23,877 nt of DNA from a virus: positions 1-23,877 of the IMG/VR virus record IMGVR_UViG_3300049830_000167; one strand, written 5' to 3'. The notes beneath the pieces are model-generated. The model did no database searches, was not told the DNA's origin, and saw nothing but the letters and a program-made list of their open reading frames with translations. A program made the position numbers and the translations under genes. Positions 13,543 to 21,459 of this stretch are shown here, piece after piece. Numbering within the stretch: position 1 is the stretch's first letter; each line of letters begins with the position of its first letter.

Positions 13543-16500
13543 ATGGCAAATACCGTCGAGACGACATTTACCGTGGATGCCTCCAGTGGCATCACGTCAA
13601 CGCAGGACCTCGGCGATGCGGTAGACAAACTCGTCCAGTCGTTTAAGAATGCCAACCAAGCAGCGGCTGGCGATACAGCGCTAGAGGATGAATTCAAGCG
13701 CGTCGATGCGGTTGTTGCCGATACGCAGCAGCAGATCGACAACTTATCGGCATCGGTTGAGTCACACAAACAGGTCGTCGAAAGCACAAGTCAATCGTAT
13801 AAAGCCGTCGGTGACAATGCCAAAAGCGCATTTTCGGACCTGGCCGACATGCTCGCCAGCTCCACAGTTGGATCGAGCGAGCTAGGGCAGGCGTTTAGCC
13901 AACTCGGTTCGACAATATCAAGCGTTGGTAGTGCAGCCAGTGATGCAGCAGCCGCAGTAGGCGAAGGTATGAGTGCCATCGCTGCCGGCGCGGCCGTCGC
14001 AGCGGTTGCAATATCCGGTCTGCTCGGCGTATTTGGCTTGCTCGTTGCCGCTGGCGTAGCGCTCGCGTCTCAAGCTGCCGACTGGGGTCGCACCGTAGCC
14101 GCGATTCAAAATGCGACCGACGCGACAGCTGAGTATGCATCGGTGCTTGGCGTTGCGCTCAAGGAATCCGGTGTGGATACCGCAACCGGTATCCAGCTGT
14201 TCGGCCAATTTGAGCGTCTGGCCGACAACGCTGCGGCACGCGAGAAAGCGCGCAAAGATCAGCAGACACAAGAGACACAAAAGGCAAATGAGAAGCAGAT
14301 AGAGCTTGCGACGAGCACGTCGGAGAAGGAAGACGACATCCGGGCAAAGGCAGCCACGCGCGCAAACGACCTACGCGAGAAGCTGTCGAACGAGGAAGAC
14401 AAAGCGGCCGCGCGTGACTTGGAGCGCACACAAGCATACACACAAGCGGTTCAGGATGTCAAAGATCGCGCCGCAGAGCAGGATCAGCAACGCGGCGAGA
14501 AACACACGCAAACGCTCGGTGACCTAAACGCGCAGGTCACGAAGGACGATGAGACCTATGCGCGCAAGCTCGCCGACGATCGCGCGGCGTATGACAAAAA
14601 GCGTATCGACGATGCGCAGACGACAGCCGAACGGCTCGACAACCTGGAGTATGCGCATACGCAGCGCGCGCATGACCTTGATGAGTCGCTCGCCAAAAGC
14701 CGCGAGCAATACGCACGGGATGAGCAGGATCGCCAAGCACAGTTCAACGCGCGCCAGGTTGATGAGCAGGTCGCGACAAATCAGAAACTGGTTGACCTAG
14801 CCGAGCGCCACAAAGATCAGCTGCAGGCGATTGACACATCGGTTGCGGATCTGCGCGACACATTCGCACAACAAGAGCAAGATCGCGCTGAGCAGCTATC
14901 GCAAAAAATCGCCGACATCAGCGATAGGTTGTCGCAGAAGCAGCAAGATTTGCAAGGTCGCCTTGCGGATCAAATTGCGGCGCTGGATGAGTCTGCTGCG
15001 GCCAAGCGCGAGTCGTTGCAAAATCGCGTCGATACAGCCAAGACCGAATTTGACCGGCGTGCATTTCAATCCGAACTTGACAACTATAGCAAACTCGAAG
15101 ATCAAAAAAAGGCCAAGCTTCAGGAGAAGGAGAAAGACCAAGAGGAAGCCGCCAAGGCGGCTGCTGATGCTGCGACAAAGAAGGCCGAGCAGGCCGCGCA
15201 GGCTGCCGAAGAGAAAGCGGATGCTGCGTTTCAGCGCAAGCTCGTCAAGCTCCAGGAGCAAGCCGCGAAAGAGAACGACGTTTACGCCGAGCAAACTGCG
15301 CGCATCAATGCTGAACAGGCTAAGCGCGCTGAAGCCGAGCAGGAAGCGTTCAATCAAACTCAGGTGCGTGCAGCACGTTCAAATCAACAGCAGATAGAAG
15401 CGCTGCAAGATCGCATCGCGCGCGAGAACGATCAATACAAGCGTCAGACCGAGGATGTGCGCGATCAACTCGCCAAACGCCAAGCCGACCAGCTCGCGGC
15501 ATACCAAAAACAACTCGCCGATGCCGAACGCGCGCACACCGACCAGCTCGCGGCGCTAAACAAACGCATCGAACGTGAGAACGCCAGTTACAGCGAGCAG
15601 ACCGAAACGCATACCGAAGAGTTGAAACGGCGCGTCGATCATCTCGACGCGCAATATAAAAAGAATACCGATAACGCTGCGGCCGCGCTTGTGATTCAAA
15701 TCGCCGACAACAAAAAAGCGCAAGACCGTTTGTTGTCAGACACCAATGATCGCATTGCCGATATCGAGAAGGCATACAAAAAGTCGTCCGATGCGATTAG
15801 TGATAGCTTGAATAGCAAGTTCGATCTTGCCGCAGACCACTTGTCGCCGTTTGAGCGCGGCATGAAGGCGCTCAACATCAGCTTTGAAGAGTTTCAGAAA
15901 CTCACGCCGGCCGAGAAGATAGATGAGGTGCTGCGCAAGCTGGCGGCATTCCCAGAAGGCGCGAACAAGGCAGCCGTCGAGATGGATCTGTTTGGTCGTG
16001 CCGGTAAAGATGTCAACGAGATATCTAAAACCTATGCGTCGCAAACACTGCCGGATTTGACGGAGAAGACGAGGCAGTTTGGTCGGCTTCTATCTGAAGA
16101 TGGCGTCAAAAGTGCGCGCGAGTTCAACATTCACATGGAGGATACAAAGCTCAAGCTGGAATCGGTTGCTCTCAAAATTGGCACTGACCTAATACCGGCT
16201 GTAGACAAAATGTTGACGGCGTTTGATATTTTTTGGAATACCACCGGCCCGCAGATCGTGAATGTGCTCAACAAACACATCATTCCTGCATTTGAAACAC
16301 TGTTAGGCGTGGTGACCAAGCTGTTTGAATTGTTCTCGCCTCATGGACCAAACGTGATAGCCAAGTCTCTGGACGATATAGCGCGCAACCCGATCGTGCA
16401 AGCGCTTCTCGGTGCGGTCGGCGGTCAGGCGGTGTTATTTGGCCTGGCTAACAGCGCAAACACCATCCTCGGCGGATCGTCTGGCGTGCCACAAGCAGGC

Positions 16501-16614
16501 GGCACACCGGTGACAAACAACTACACCGTGAACGCCAGTTACGTCAATGATCCAAATCGCCAACCAGTTGATGATCTGCGCACACTCTCACTATTGCAAG
16601 GAGGCACGCACTGA
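13543..16614 (+). CDS. Tape measure protein (TP901-like core split by long coiled coil)
   Basis: The 1023-residue product sets tail length. At the usual approximately 0.15 nm per residue that is a tail near 150 nm. Residues 1-140 are helical and Ser/Gln-rich. Residues 140-176 hold hydrophobic segments (AIAAGAAVAAVAISGLLGVF). Residues 180-230 (TVAAIQNATDATAEYASVLG, GIQLFGQFERLADN) begin the conserved TP901-type core. The core's continuation, MKALNISFEEFQKLTPAEKI and KAAVEMDLFGRAGKDV, appears only from about 766 onwards. Between them (about 233-765) is a Lys/Glu/Gln/Asp/Ala-rich coiled coil, including a 51-residue repeat. The C-terminus has helices (PAVDKMLTAFDIFW) and a polar end. The gene has no ribosome site. 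Confidence 0.92.
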   Translation: MANTVETTFTVDASSGITSTQDLGDAVDKLVQSFKNANQAAAGDTALEDEFKRVDAVVADTQQQIDNLSASVESHKQVVESTSQSYKAVGDNAKSAFSDLADMLASSTVGSSELGQAFSQLGSTISSVGSAASDAAAAVGEGMSAIAAGAAVAAVAISGLLGVFGLLVAAGVALASQAADWGRTVAAIQNATDATAEYASVLGVALKESGVDTATGIQLFGQFERLADNAAAREKARKDQQTQETQKANEKQIELATSTSEKEDDIRAKAATRANDLREKLSNEEDKAAARDLERTQAYTQAVQDVKDRAAEQDQQRGEKHTQTLGDLNAQVTKDDETYARKLADDRAAYDKKRIDDAQTTAERLDNLEYAHTQRAHDLDESLAKSREQYARDEQDRQAQFNARQVDEQVATNQKLVDLAERHKDQLQAIDTSVADLRDTFAQQEQDRAEQLSQKIADISDRLSQKQQDLQGRLADQIAALDESAAAKRESLQNRVDTAKTEFDRRAFQSELDNYSKLEDQKKAKLQEKEKDQEEAAKAAADAATKKAEQAAQAAEEKADAAFQRKLVKLQEQAAKENDVYAEQTARINAEQAKRAEAEQEAFNQTQVRAARSNQQQIEALQDRIARENDQYKRQTEDVRDQLAKRQADQLAAYQKQLADAERAHTDQLAALNKRIERENASYSEQTETHTEELKRRVDHLDAQYKKNTDNAAAALVIQIADNKKAQDRLLSDTNDRIADIEKAYKKSSDAISDSLNSKFDLAADHLSPFERGMKALNISFEEFQKLTPAEKIDEVLRKLAAFPEGANKAAVEMDLFGRAGKDVNEISKTYASQTLPDLTEKTRQFGRLLSEDGVKSAREFNIHMEDTKLKLESVALKIGTDLIPAVDKMLTAFDIFWNTTGPQIVNVLNKHIIPAFETLLGVVTKLFELFSPHGPNVIAKSLDDIARNPIVQALLGAVGGQAVLFGLANSANTILGGSSGVPQAGGTPVTNNYTVNASYVNDPNRQPVDDLRTLSLLQGGTH
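15271..15729 (+). repeat. Three 51-residue repeats in the tape measure coiled coil
   Basis: The landmark E-N-x-x-Y-x-x-Q-T recurs at residues 577, 628 and 679, exactly 51 residues (153 bp) apart. The preceding segment has a shared form (IEALQDRIAREN, LAALNKRIEREN). Sequence identity outside the landmark is moderate, so the duplication is old. The third unit degenerates towards its end. Confidence 0.7.
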
Positions 16615-17519
16615 TGGCAACGGCAGGCGGCGAAACGTTTCAGCTCATTCGAGGCGGAACGACGATAGACATCAGCGACATGATGTCCTATTCCGTCGTC
16701 GAGTTCGATGGTTTGGGTATGCCGCCAACGCGCAGACTCGTGCAGCGCGGGCCATTACAAAACGGCGATACCGACGTTGGCTACCGGCTTGACGCGCGCA
16801 TCGTGCGACTTGTGCTGTGGGCATTCGCGTCTACGCCACAATCGATGCACGCGCGCCGAGATCAACTGCTTGGCATGATGCGGCCTGGTGTGTCATCCGA
16901 CACGATCAAGCTTCTGTGGACGTATACCAATATCACCGGTGCGACCAAGCAACGGCAAATAGATTTGCACTATCTAAACGCCATGAGCCTGCCATCAAAG
17001 GATCTCGTCCGATTTAATGGCAGGGTAGCAGTGGAGCTGCGCGCGGCTGACCCGACGTGGTATGACCCGGTAGGCCAAACGGTGCAATTTGCGCAGACTG
17101 GCGGTGGTACGCCATTCCCTGTGCCGGTGCTCATCCCGATGACATTTGGTGCATCGACACTGAGCGGCACCACGGCCATACCGCTGTTAGATGTCAATGC
17201 GGTGGATGTGTATCCGACGATCATCATTGCCGGGCCGATTACGGGACCGGTCATCACCAACGTGACAACCGGCGACAAGCTCGATTTCACTGGTTACTCA
17301 ATTGGCAACGGCATCACATACACGATCGACACGCGCTATGGATACAAAACCGTGATCGACTCCGGCGGCGTGAGTCGCATTAGCCAATTGACAACCGATA
17401 GCAGCCTGGCGACGTTCCGGCTTGTTCCTGGGACAAACTCAATCGGCGCCTACGGCACAAGCATCACAGGATCGACATCGATCACCGTTCAATACAACCC
17501 GCGCTTTATTGGCACGTGA
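16614..17519 (+). CDS. Distal tail (Dit-like) protein
   Basis: The 301-residue product follows the tape measure with a TGATG junction and an AAGGAGG ribosome site. The N-terminal half (FQLIRGGTTIDISDMMSYSV, RGPLQNGDTDVGYRLDARIVRL, SMHARRDQLLGMMRPG, GRVAVELRAADPTWYDP) matches the order of strands and helix of siphovirus distal tail proteins. These form the hexameric ring that joins tube to baseplate. The C-terminal half (PVPVLIPMTFGASTL ... YPTIIIAGPITGPVITN ... LVPGTNSIGAYGTSITGSTSITV) matches the second Dit domain, typical of 'phage tail family' proteins. The length is usual. Confidence 0.75.
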   Translation: MATAGGETFQLIRGGTTIDISDMMSYSVVEFDGLGMPPTRRLVQRGPLQNGDTDVGYRLDARIVRLVLWAFASTPQSMHARRDQLLGMMRPGVSSDTIKLLWTYTNITGATKQRQIDLHYLNAMSLPSKDLVRFNGRVAVELRAADPTWYDPVGQTVQFAQTGGGTPFPVPVLIPMTFGASTLSGTTAIPLLDVNAVDVYPTIIIAGPITGPVITNVTTGDKLDFTGYSIGNGITYTIDTRYGYKTVIDSGGVSRISQLTTDSSLATFRLVPGTNSIGAYGTSITGSTSITVQYNPRFIGT

Positions 17520-17531
17520 GGAGCATTAGCA

Positions 17532-19052
17532 ATGTCAGAATCAAGTTTTGGCTGGACAACCAGCAATGTCGGCGATGGCCCGAGCGGCGGTTACTCATCA
17601 GCCACATACACCACGTTTCAGCGCGAGATGTTTACTACCAACCCAGCGGCTGAGAGTGTGTTGTACGGCATTGGTGGCTCGCTCGGCGTGACTGGCGCAT
17701 CGTCACCGGTGAGTGTCGCGAGCGGTGACGCGATCGTGTATGGATATCCGTATCGCAGTGATGCGGCTACAAGCGTGACAATACCAACACCGACGTCGGC
17801 TACGCGCATTGACCGCATCGTGCTACGTGCGGTGTGGAGCACGCAGACGGTTCGCATAACGCGCATCGCAGGCACCGAAGGCGGCGGTACGCCGGCCCTC
17901 ACGCAGACGGCCAACACCACATGGGATGTGCCACTTGCAAATGTGAGCATCACAACCGGTGGCGTTATCACCGTGAGCGATCAGCGGACGTTTGTGAAAG
18001 ATCCTGGCGCGTATGGCTGGTTCACACAGGCGCTGACGGTTGCTGGCAACTTTACGGCTGTATCGTTGCTCACGAACAACTCAGGCGCAGCAAATGACGT
18101 AGTGGCAACCTACCTGAATGGCAGTATGGGTTCAGATGCGACTCTGGGTTCACTGCTAATGTTGATACGCGGAATTCCATCTGCTACCGGTGCATCGCGC
18201 CAAGGCCATATTGGCTTTGGCGACAACTCTGGCATGCGCGACTTGTATCTAAACAGTAACGGCGCTGGCGCATACGGCAATGTGATCGTAGGTGCCAACT
18301 TGACATCGCTCGCCAACATTACCGCAGCGGCGCTCAAAATCGATTCCACCGCGTATCTGGCGTTTAGCGGCGCTAACCCGATTCTCAACTTTGACGGCAA
18401 TGACTTTGTTCTCTACAACCGCACGACAAATATCTACTCTTTTTACATCGGCGGCACCGTCGTCGCGACTCTCGATTCAGCTGGTACGTTCACGCCAACA
18501 GCTATCGGCGCAGGCGTGGTGAGCACGGCCGCTCTTGCGGCGCAAGCGGTGACAACGGCCAAACTTGCCGCTAATGCGGTGGGTGCGGCCCAGCTCGCCG
18601 CTAATGCGGTGGGTGCGGCCCAGCTCGCCGCTAACGCAGTCGGCGCGACGCAGTTGGCTAACGGCGCAGTTGGCACCACACAGTTAGCCGCTAATGCCGT
18701 TGACGATACTATCGCGGGAAACCGCATCCCGCAGGTCTATCGCCGACAGGGGAACGACGCGACAAACTGGGCCGTTCCGGGGACGACAAACTACACACCC
18801 GGCCTAGTACGCATTCAGGCAGGCAACGCTACCCTAACATTTGTCTCTACGACTCAGGTAGGCATTAGCATAACGTTCCCCGTGGCCTTTAGTTCGAGCC
18901 CGCTGGTTTTTGTGTCTGCAAATAACGGCGCGGGTCCGTTTTATGCCGTTTGGGGTAATGCCACTTCCACGGTAGTTGGGATCACATGCTATTCGCCCAG
19001 CACGTTCACGGGTGGCGTAAATGTTTCGTGGTTCGCAATTGGGCCACAATAA
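17532..19052 (+). CDS. Tail fibre / receptor-binding protein with decapeptide repeats
   Basis: The 506-residue product has a GAGGAG ribosome site 9 nt before the ATG. The N-terminal 160 residues form a baseplate-attachment-like beta domain (TRIDRIVLRAVWSTQTVRITR, TWDVPLANVSI, ITVSDQRTFVKDPGA). The middle, about 170-330, is a beta-rich shaft. Residues about 346-395 consist of five decapeptides of the form LAANAVGAAQ, expected to make a trimeric stalk. The C-terminal domain, from about 410 (LTFVSTTQVGISITFPVAFS, PLVFVSANNGAG, VNVSWFAIGPQ), resembles small H-type-lectin-like or receptor-binding tips. It probably decides host recognition. The stop is immediately followed by the next ATG. Confidence 0.75.
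   Translation: MSESSFGWTTSNVGDGPSGGYSSATYTTFQREMFTTNPAAESVLYGIGGSLGVTGASSPVSVASGDAIVYGYPYRSDAATSVTIPTPTSATRIDRIVLRAVWSTQTVRITRIAGTEGGGTPALTQTANTTWDVPLANVSITTGGVITVSDQRTFVKDPGAYGWFTQALTVAGNFTAVSLLTNNSGAANDVVATYLNGSMGSDATLGSLLMLIRGIPSATGASRQGHIGFGDNSGMRDLYLNSNGAGAYGNVIVGANLTSLANITAAALKIDSTAYLAFSGANPILNFDGNDFVLYNRTTNIYSFYIGGTVVATLDSAGTFTPTAIGAGVVSTAALAAQAVTTAKLAANAVGAAQLAANAVGAAQLAANAVGATQLANGAVGTTQLAANAVDDTIAGNRIPQVYRRQGNDATNWAVPGTTNYTPGLVRIQAGNATLTFVSTTQVGISITFPVAFSSSPLVFVSANNGAGPFYAVWGNATSTVVGITCYSPSTFTGGVNVSWFAIGPQ
18567..18626 (+). repeat. Two perfect 30-bp tandem units in the fibre gene
   Basis: The 30-bp unit 18567-18596 is repeated without change at 18597-18626 and followed by diverged units at 18627 onward. 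Each encodes one decapeptide of the stalk. The perfect DNA identity points to recent slippage or recombination and a way to change stalk length by ten residues at a time. Confidence 0.9.
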
Positions 19053-20165
19053 ATGGGTGCAGAATATCAAATCCTAACCTACGACACTGCGGGTAATCGG
19101 ACAAATGTCATCACGGATTACTTGTGGTTGCAATACAAGAAGGCCGTCAACGAGCCTGGCTTGTTACAATTCCGGCTAACAGGAACACACGGCGCAATCT
19201 CAACGATGGTCGACAAAGGCGTCGTCGAGGTCTTGCGGCGCAACCCGGACGTCGGCTTAGGTTGGTATACCGACTTCACTGCCATCTATCGCGGCCAATC
19301 CGATAATCAAAATGAGCTGCGTGTATGGGAAGCGGCTGTGCCTGGCATCACGCACATGTTGAGTTGGAACCTGATCGCGTGGTATGCCAATACCGTAAAC
19401 CGTTCGGTGTTCGCAAGCGTTGCAGCAGAGACGATCATGAAGACGCTCGTGAACTACAACGTCGGCGCAAATGCAACGGCTGCTAATGGCCGCTACGTCG
19501 ATGGCGTTGACGGCTCATCGAGGCTGTGCGGCATGTATACCATCACCGTGCAAGCAGACGGCGGCACCGGTGCGACGATGACGATCGGTTGTGCTTGGGA
19601 CAAGCTGCTTGACACGCTGCAATCGCTATATGCGCGCGGTTCGGGTGGTGATTTTGACCTCATCAAAACCGGCCCGACAACGTTCGACTTTCGTTGGTAT
19701 GCCGGTCAGCGTGGCACCGACAAAAGCGCGACGGTGCTACTGTCGCTCACGCGCGGCAATATGGCCGACATCAAATACGACTATAACCGTATCGATGAGG
19801 CGACGGTCGCTATCGTCGGCGGGCAAGGACAAGACACATCGCGCATCATCGCAGTCCGAAATGGTGCGGATTATTCGGCCACGAATCGTATTGAGACATT
19901 CGTCAACGGCTCGTCGTATGCGTCAGCCGGCGCGCTGAATGCAATCGGTGATGGCGCGCTCTACACCAAACGCGCGCGGCAAAAATTCACGTTCGGCGTG
20001 ATGCAGTCCTATAACGCCTACTATGGCTTGCATTACAACGTCGGCGATCTCGTGTCAGCCAGCACGCGCGGAACGACCGTAACTCAAAAAGTCGTCGCTG
20101 CTACCGTACTATTCGATAGCAATGGCGACGAGAAGATCGCGATTGATCTAGCGACAAACGGGTGA
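19053..20165 (+). CDS. Gp37-like tail hub / baseplate protein
   Basis: The 370-residue product begins directly after the fibre stop (TAA ATG) with no ribosome site, so translation is probably coupled. It resembles the siphovirus ReqiPepy6 Gp37-like family: an N-terminal beta domain (YQILTYDTAGNRTNVITDYLWLQY, GLLQFRLTG, VVEVLRRN), a central part with WDKLLDTLQSLYARG, and a C-terminal domain (TRGNMADIKYDYNRIDEATVAIVGGQGQ, YNVGDLVSASTRGT). Members are tail-tip hub components below the Dit ring. No lysozyme or peptidase motif was seen. Confidence 0.72.
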   Translation: MGAEYQILTYDTAGNRTNVITDYLWLQYKKAVNEPGLLQFRLTGTHGAISTMVDKGVVEVLRRNPDVGLGWYTDFTAIYRGQSDNQNELRVWEAAVPGITHMLSWNLIAWYANTVNRSVFASVAAETIMKTLVNYNVGANATAANGRYVDGVDGSSRLCGMYTITVQADGGTGATMTIGCAWDKLLDTLQSLYARGSGGDFDLIKTGPTTFDFRWYAGQRGTDKSATVLLSLTRGNMADIKYDYNRIDEATVAIVGGQGQDTSRIIAVRNGADYSATNRIETFVNGSSYASAGALNAIGDGALYTKRARQKFTFGVMQSYNAYYGLHYNVGDLVSASTRGTTVTQKVVAATVLFDSNGDEKIAIDLATNG

Positions 20166-20175
20166 TGGGTGAGAT

Positions 20176-20598
20176 ATGGCGAGCATCAATGAGCAGATAG
20201 CACACGCGATAGCCAGCATGGACACGCGGCTTCTTGATCTAGAGCGTGCTGAGCCAAAAATGGTTGCGCCAGGATTCAACATCATCACGGCCACGATTGT
20301 CGTGGCAAGCAATGGCATCGGCAATCCGTTTGGCGTGTATGCATCACCTGGCAATTTTGCCGGTGTGTTTATAGTTAACGAGACCGCAGCCGATGGTCAC
20401 GTTGCCATATTCGCTACCGGCGCAAGCGGCATCATCAAGGTCGCTGACGTGAGCGGCACCTACACGACCACAATCAATACCGCGAGCACACACAACGTAT
20501 ACCTGGACGGCAATCTAAACGTGACGATACAGAACAAGCGTGGCGCATCGCGCACCTATAACGTGATGGGCTTCGCTACCAGGCTCGGGTCGAATTAG
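20176..20598 (+). CDS. Small tail-tip protein, helix plus beta domain
   Basis: The 140-residue product starts with GGGTGA as ribosome site. Residues 1-28 make an amphipathic helix (INEQIAHAIASMDTRLLDLERA), a likely trimerisation or docking segment. The rest is a beta-rich domain (FNIITATIVVASNGIGNPFG, FAGVFIVNETA, HNVYLDGNLNVTIQNKRGA). No family was recognised. As the last late gene, behind the hub, it may be a tip or fibre accessory protein. Its stop overlaps the stop of the opposite-strand gene. Confidence 0.65.
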   Translation: MASINEQIAHAIASMDTRLLDLERAEPKMVAPGFNIITATIVVASNGIGNPFGVYASPGNFAGVFIVNETAADGHVAIFATGASGIIKVADVSGTYTTTINTASTHNVYLDGNLNVTIQNKRGASRTYNVMGFATRLGSN

Positions 20599-20885
20599 GC
20601 GTCTGGGGTATTGCTTGTCAGCGCAGCATCAGACGCTCGATCATCGTCCACAGGCGTCCATTTAACCCACCACGTGATGCTAGGATCGCCGCGCTCTTTG
20701 CGCTGCGGTGCCTGGAATTTCACTAGCCTATCCGACCGACGTCGATCGACCTCTTGCTGCGTCAACACGCCGGCATCCAGCATGAGACTTTCGTCATCCG
20801 TGAAAGCAATGACAATGATATTGCCGTTGCAGGCAACCGCTTGCACTGTCTTGCCGATCATCTGGCTCGGGTCAGTGATTCTCAT
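20595..20885 (-). CDS. Small GKTV/FTD-motif protein (paralogue A)
   Basis: The product is 96 residues from the ATG that overlaps the previous stop (TGATG at 20883-20887). The N-terminal half MIGKTVQAVACNGNIIVIAF TD parallels the gene at 22533-22868 (VVGKTVKGIYCEERLVFMSF TD). The shared pattern is GKTV-x5-C-x8-FTD. This suggests a small beta-hairpin domain. The C-terminal half is polar with ITWWVKW. The function is unknown. It is the last gene of the leftward chain and meets the late operon tail to tail. Confidence 0.7.
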   Translation of the reverse strand: MRITDPSQMIGKTVQAVACNGNIIVIAFTDDESLMLDAGVLTQQEVDRRRSDRLVKFQAPQRKERGDPSITWWVKWTPVDDDRASDAALTSNTPDA

Positions 20886-21274
20886 CACTCGTCAATCCTT
20901 TTGCGCACGGTCTTCCAGCGCAACCGGCCCGACGGCTGCGGATATGTCACGCTGAGCAGAAATAGATTTGGGTCTCTGGTCGACTGCGCTATATACCAAA
21001 TCTTGCCGATCACCGTCGTCATCTTGCGCTTGGCGTGCACTGACATTTGAAACTCAATTTCTTTGCCGATGTTCCACTGAGGGAACTTGGCGACGAACCG
21101 TTCAATCGGCGCACGATGAACGACAGTGATATCGCTGTCGACGCCATCGAGCTGACGTTGCAACTCGGCCTTGCGCTCTTCTAGTGACGCGATCGTTGTC
21201 ATGGTGTGGTATGCGCGCCACGGCGGTAGGGCGGATAGACGCGCATCAATGGCGCTCAGTTCATTGTCGGTCAT
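20885..21274 (-). CDS. Hypothetical protein with N-terminal coiled coil
   Basis: The 129-residue product has an AGGAGG ribosome site about 8 nt before the ATG. The N-terminal part is helical (LSAIDARLSALP, SLEERKAELQRQLDGVDSD). The C-terminal part is a basic beta-rich segment (IEFQMSVHAKRKMTTVIGKI, LFLLSVTYPQPSGRLRWKTV). No family was recognised. Its leader contains a 16-bp hairpin that ends inside the AGGAGG and, further upstream, a 13-codon ORF, so its translation may be regulated. Confidence 0.72.
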   Translation of the reverse strand: MTDNELSAIDARLSALPPWRAYHTMTTIASLEERKAELQRQLDGVDSDITVVHRAPIERFVAKFPQWNIGKEIEFQMSVHAKRKMTTVIGKIWYIAQSTRDPNLFLLSVTYPQPSGRLRWKTVRKRIDE

Positions 21275-21287
21275 TTGTATATTCCTC

Positions 21288-21358
21288 CTGGCGCGCCCAG
21301 CGCATGACGAATGTGTCCATACTCAAATGCGCTTCTGATATAGCGCTGGGCGCGCCAG
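21288..21358 (-). promoter_or_regulatory. 16-bp perfect hairpin reaching into a ribosome site
   Basis: The arms 21288-21303 and 21343-21358 (CTGGCGCGCCCAGCGC and its complement) pair perfectly over 16 bp, around a 39-nt loop. In the leftward transcript the second arm ends with the first two bases of the AGGAGG used by the 129-aa gene. Folding would therefore mask part of that site. There is no U-tract on either side. Confidence 0.8.
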
Positions 21359-21369
21359 TGCGATAGGGA

Positions 21370-21411
21370 TTAACTACCCCAGTTGGCTAACCACGCGAGA
21401 AACTCTATCAT
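21370..21411 (-). CDS. 13-residue leader-type ORF
   Basis: The peptide is M-I-E-F-L-A-W-L-A-N-W-G-S, followed by TAA. The ATG (21411) has a perfect AGGAGG at 21417-21422 with 5 nt spacing, the best ribosome site in the window. The stop is 11 nt before the hairpin 21358-21288. The peptide is hydrophobic with two Trp, like leader peptides that stall ribosomes or very small membrane-active proteins. Being so short, it is supported only by its ribosome site and context. Confidence 0.45.
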   Translation of the reverse strand: MIEFLAWLANWGS

Positions 21412-21437
21412 TCACACCTCCTGATATAGATTCATGC

Positions 21438-21455
21438 CGCGCCATTATCGGCGCG
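21438..21455 (-). repeat. Short GC hairpin between DUF4326 gene and leader ORF
   Basis: CGCGCC (21438-21443) pairs with GGCGCG (21450-21455) around a 6-nt loop. It lies 4 nt after the DUF4326 stop in the leftward direction, with no U-tract there. A T-rich stretch lies on the other side, but no rightward gene would need termination. It may separate the mRNA segments. Confidence 0.45.
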
Positions 21456-21459
21456 TTGG

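Noticed and set aside
13440-13646. A G/GT-type -1 frameshift extension of the tail chaperone into the frame open at 13458-13646.
   Set aside because: No X-XXY-YYZ heptamer lies in phase near the end of the chaperone gene, and the extension reads as a basic shadow frame over the tape measure start.
14831-15397. Forward and reverse ORFs within the tape measure coiled coil.
   Set aside because: Lys/Glu-rich codons give open shadow frames. There are no ribosome sites and no recognisable products.
21288-21358. The 16-bp hairpin as an intrinsic terminator or tRNA-like element.
   Set aside because: No U-tract follows on either strand, and the 39-nt loop has no cloverleaf. Its overlap with the ribosome site makes translation control more likely.
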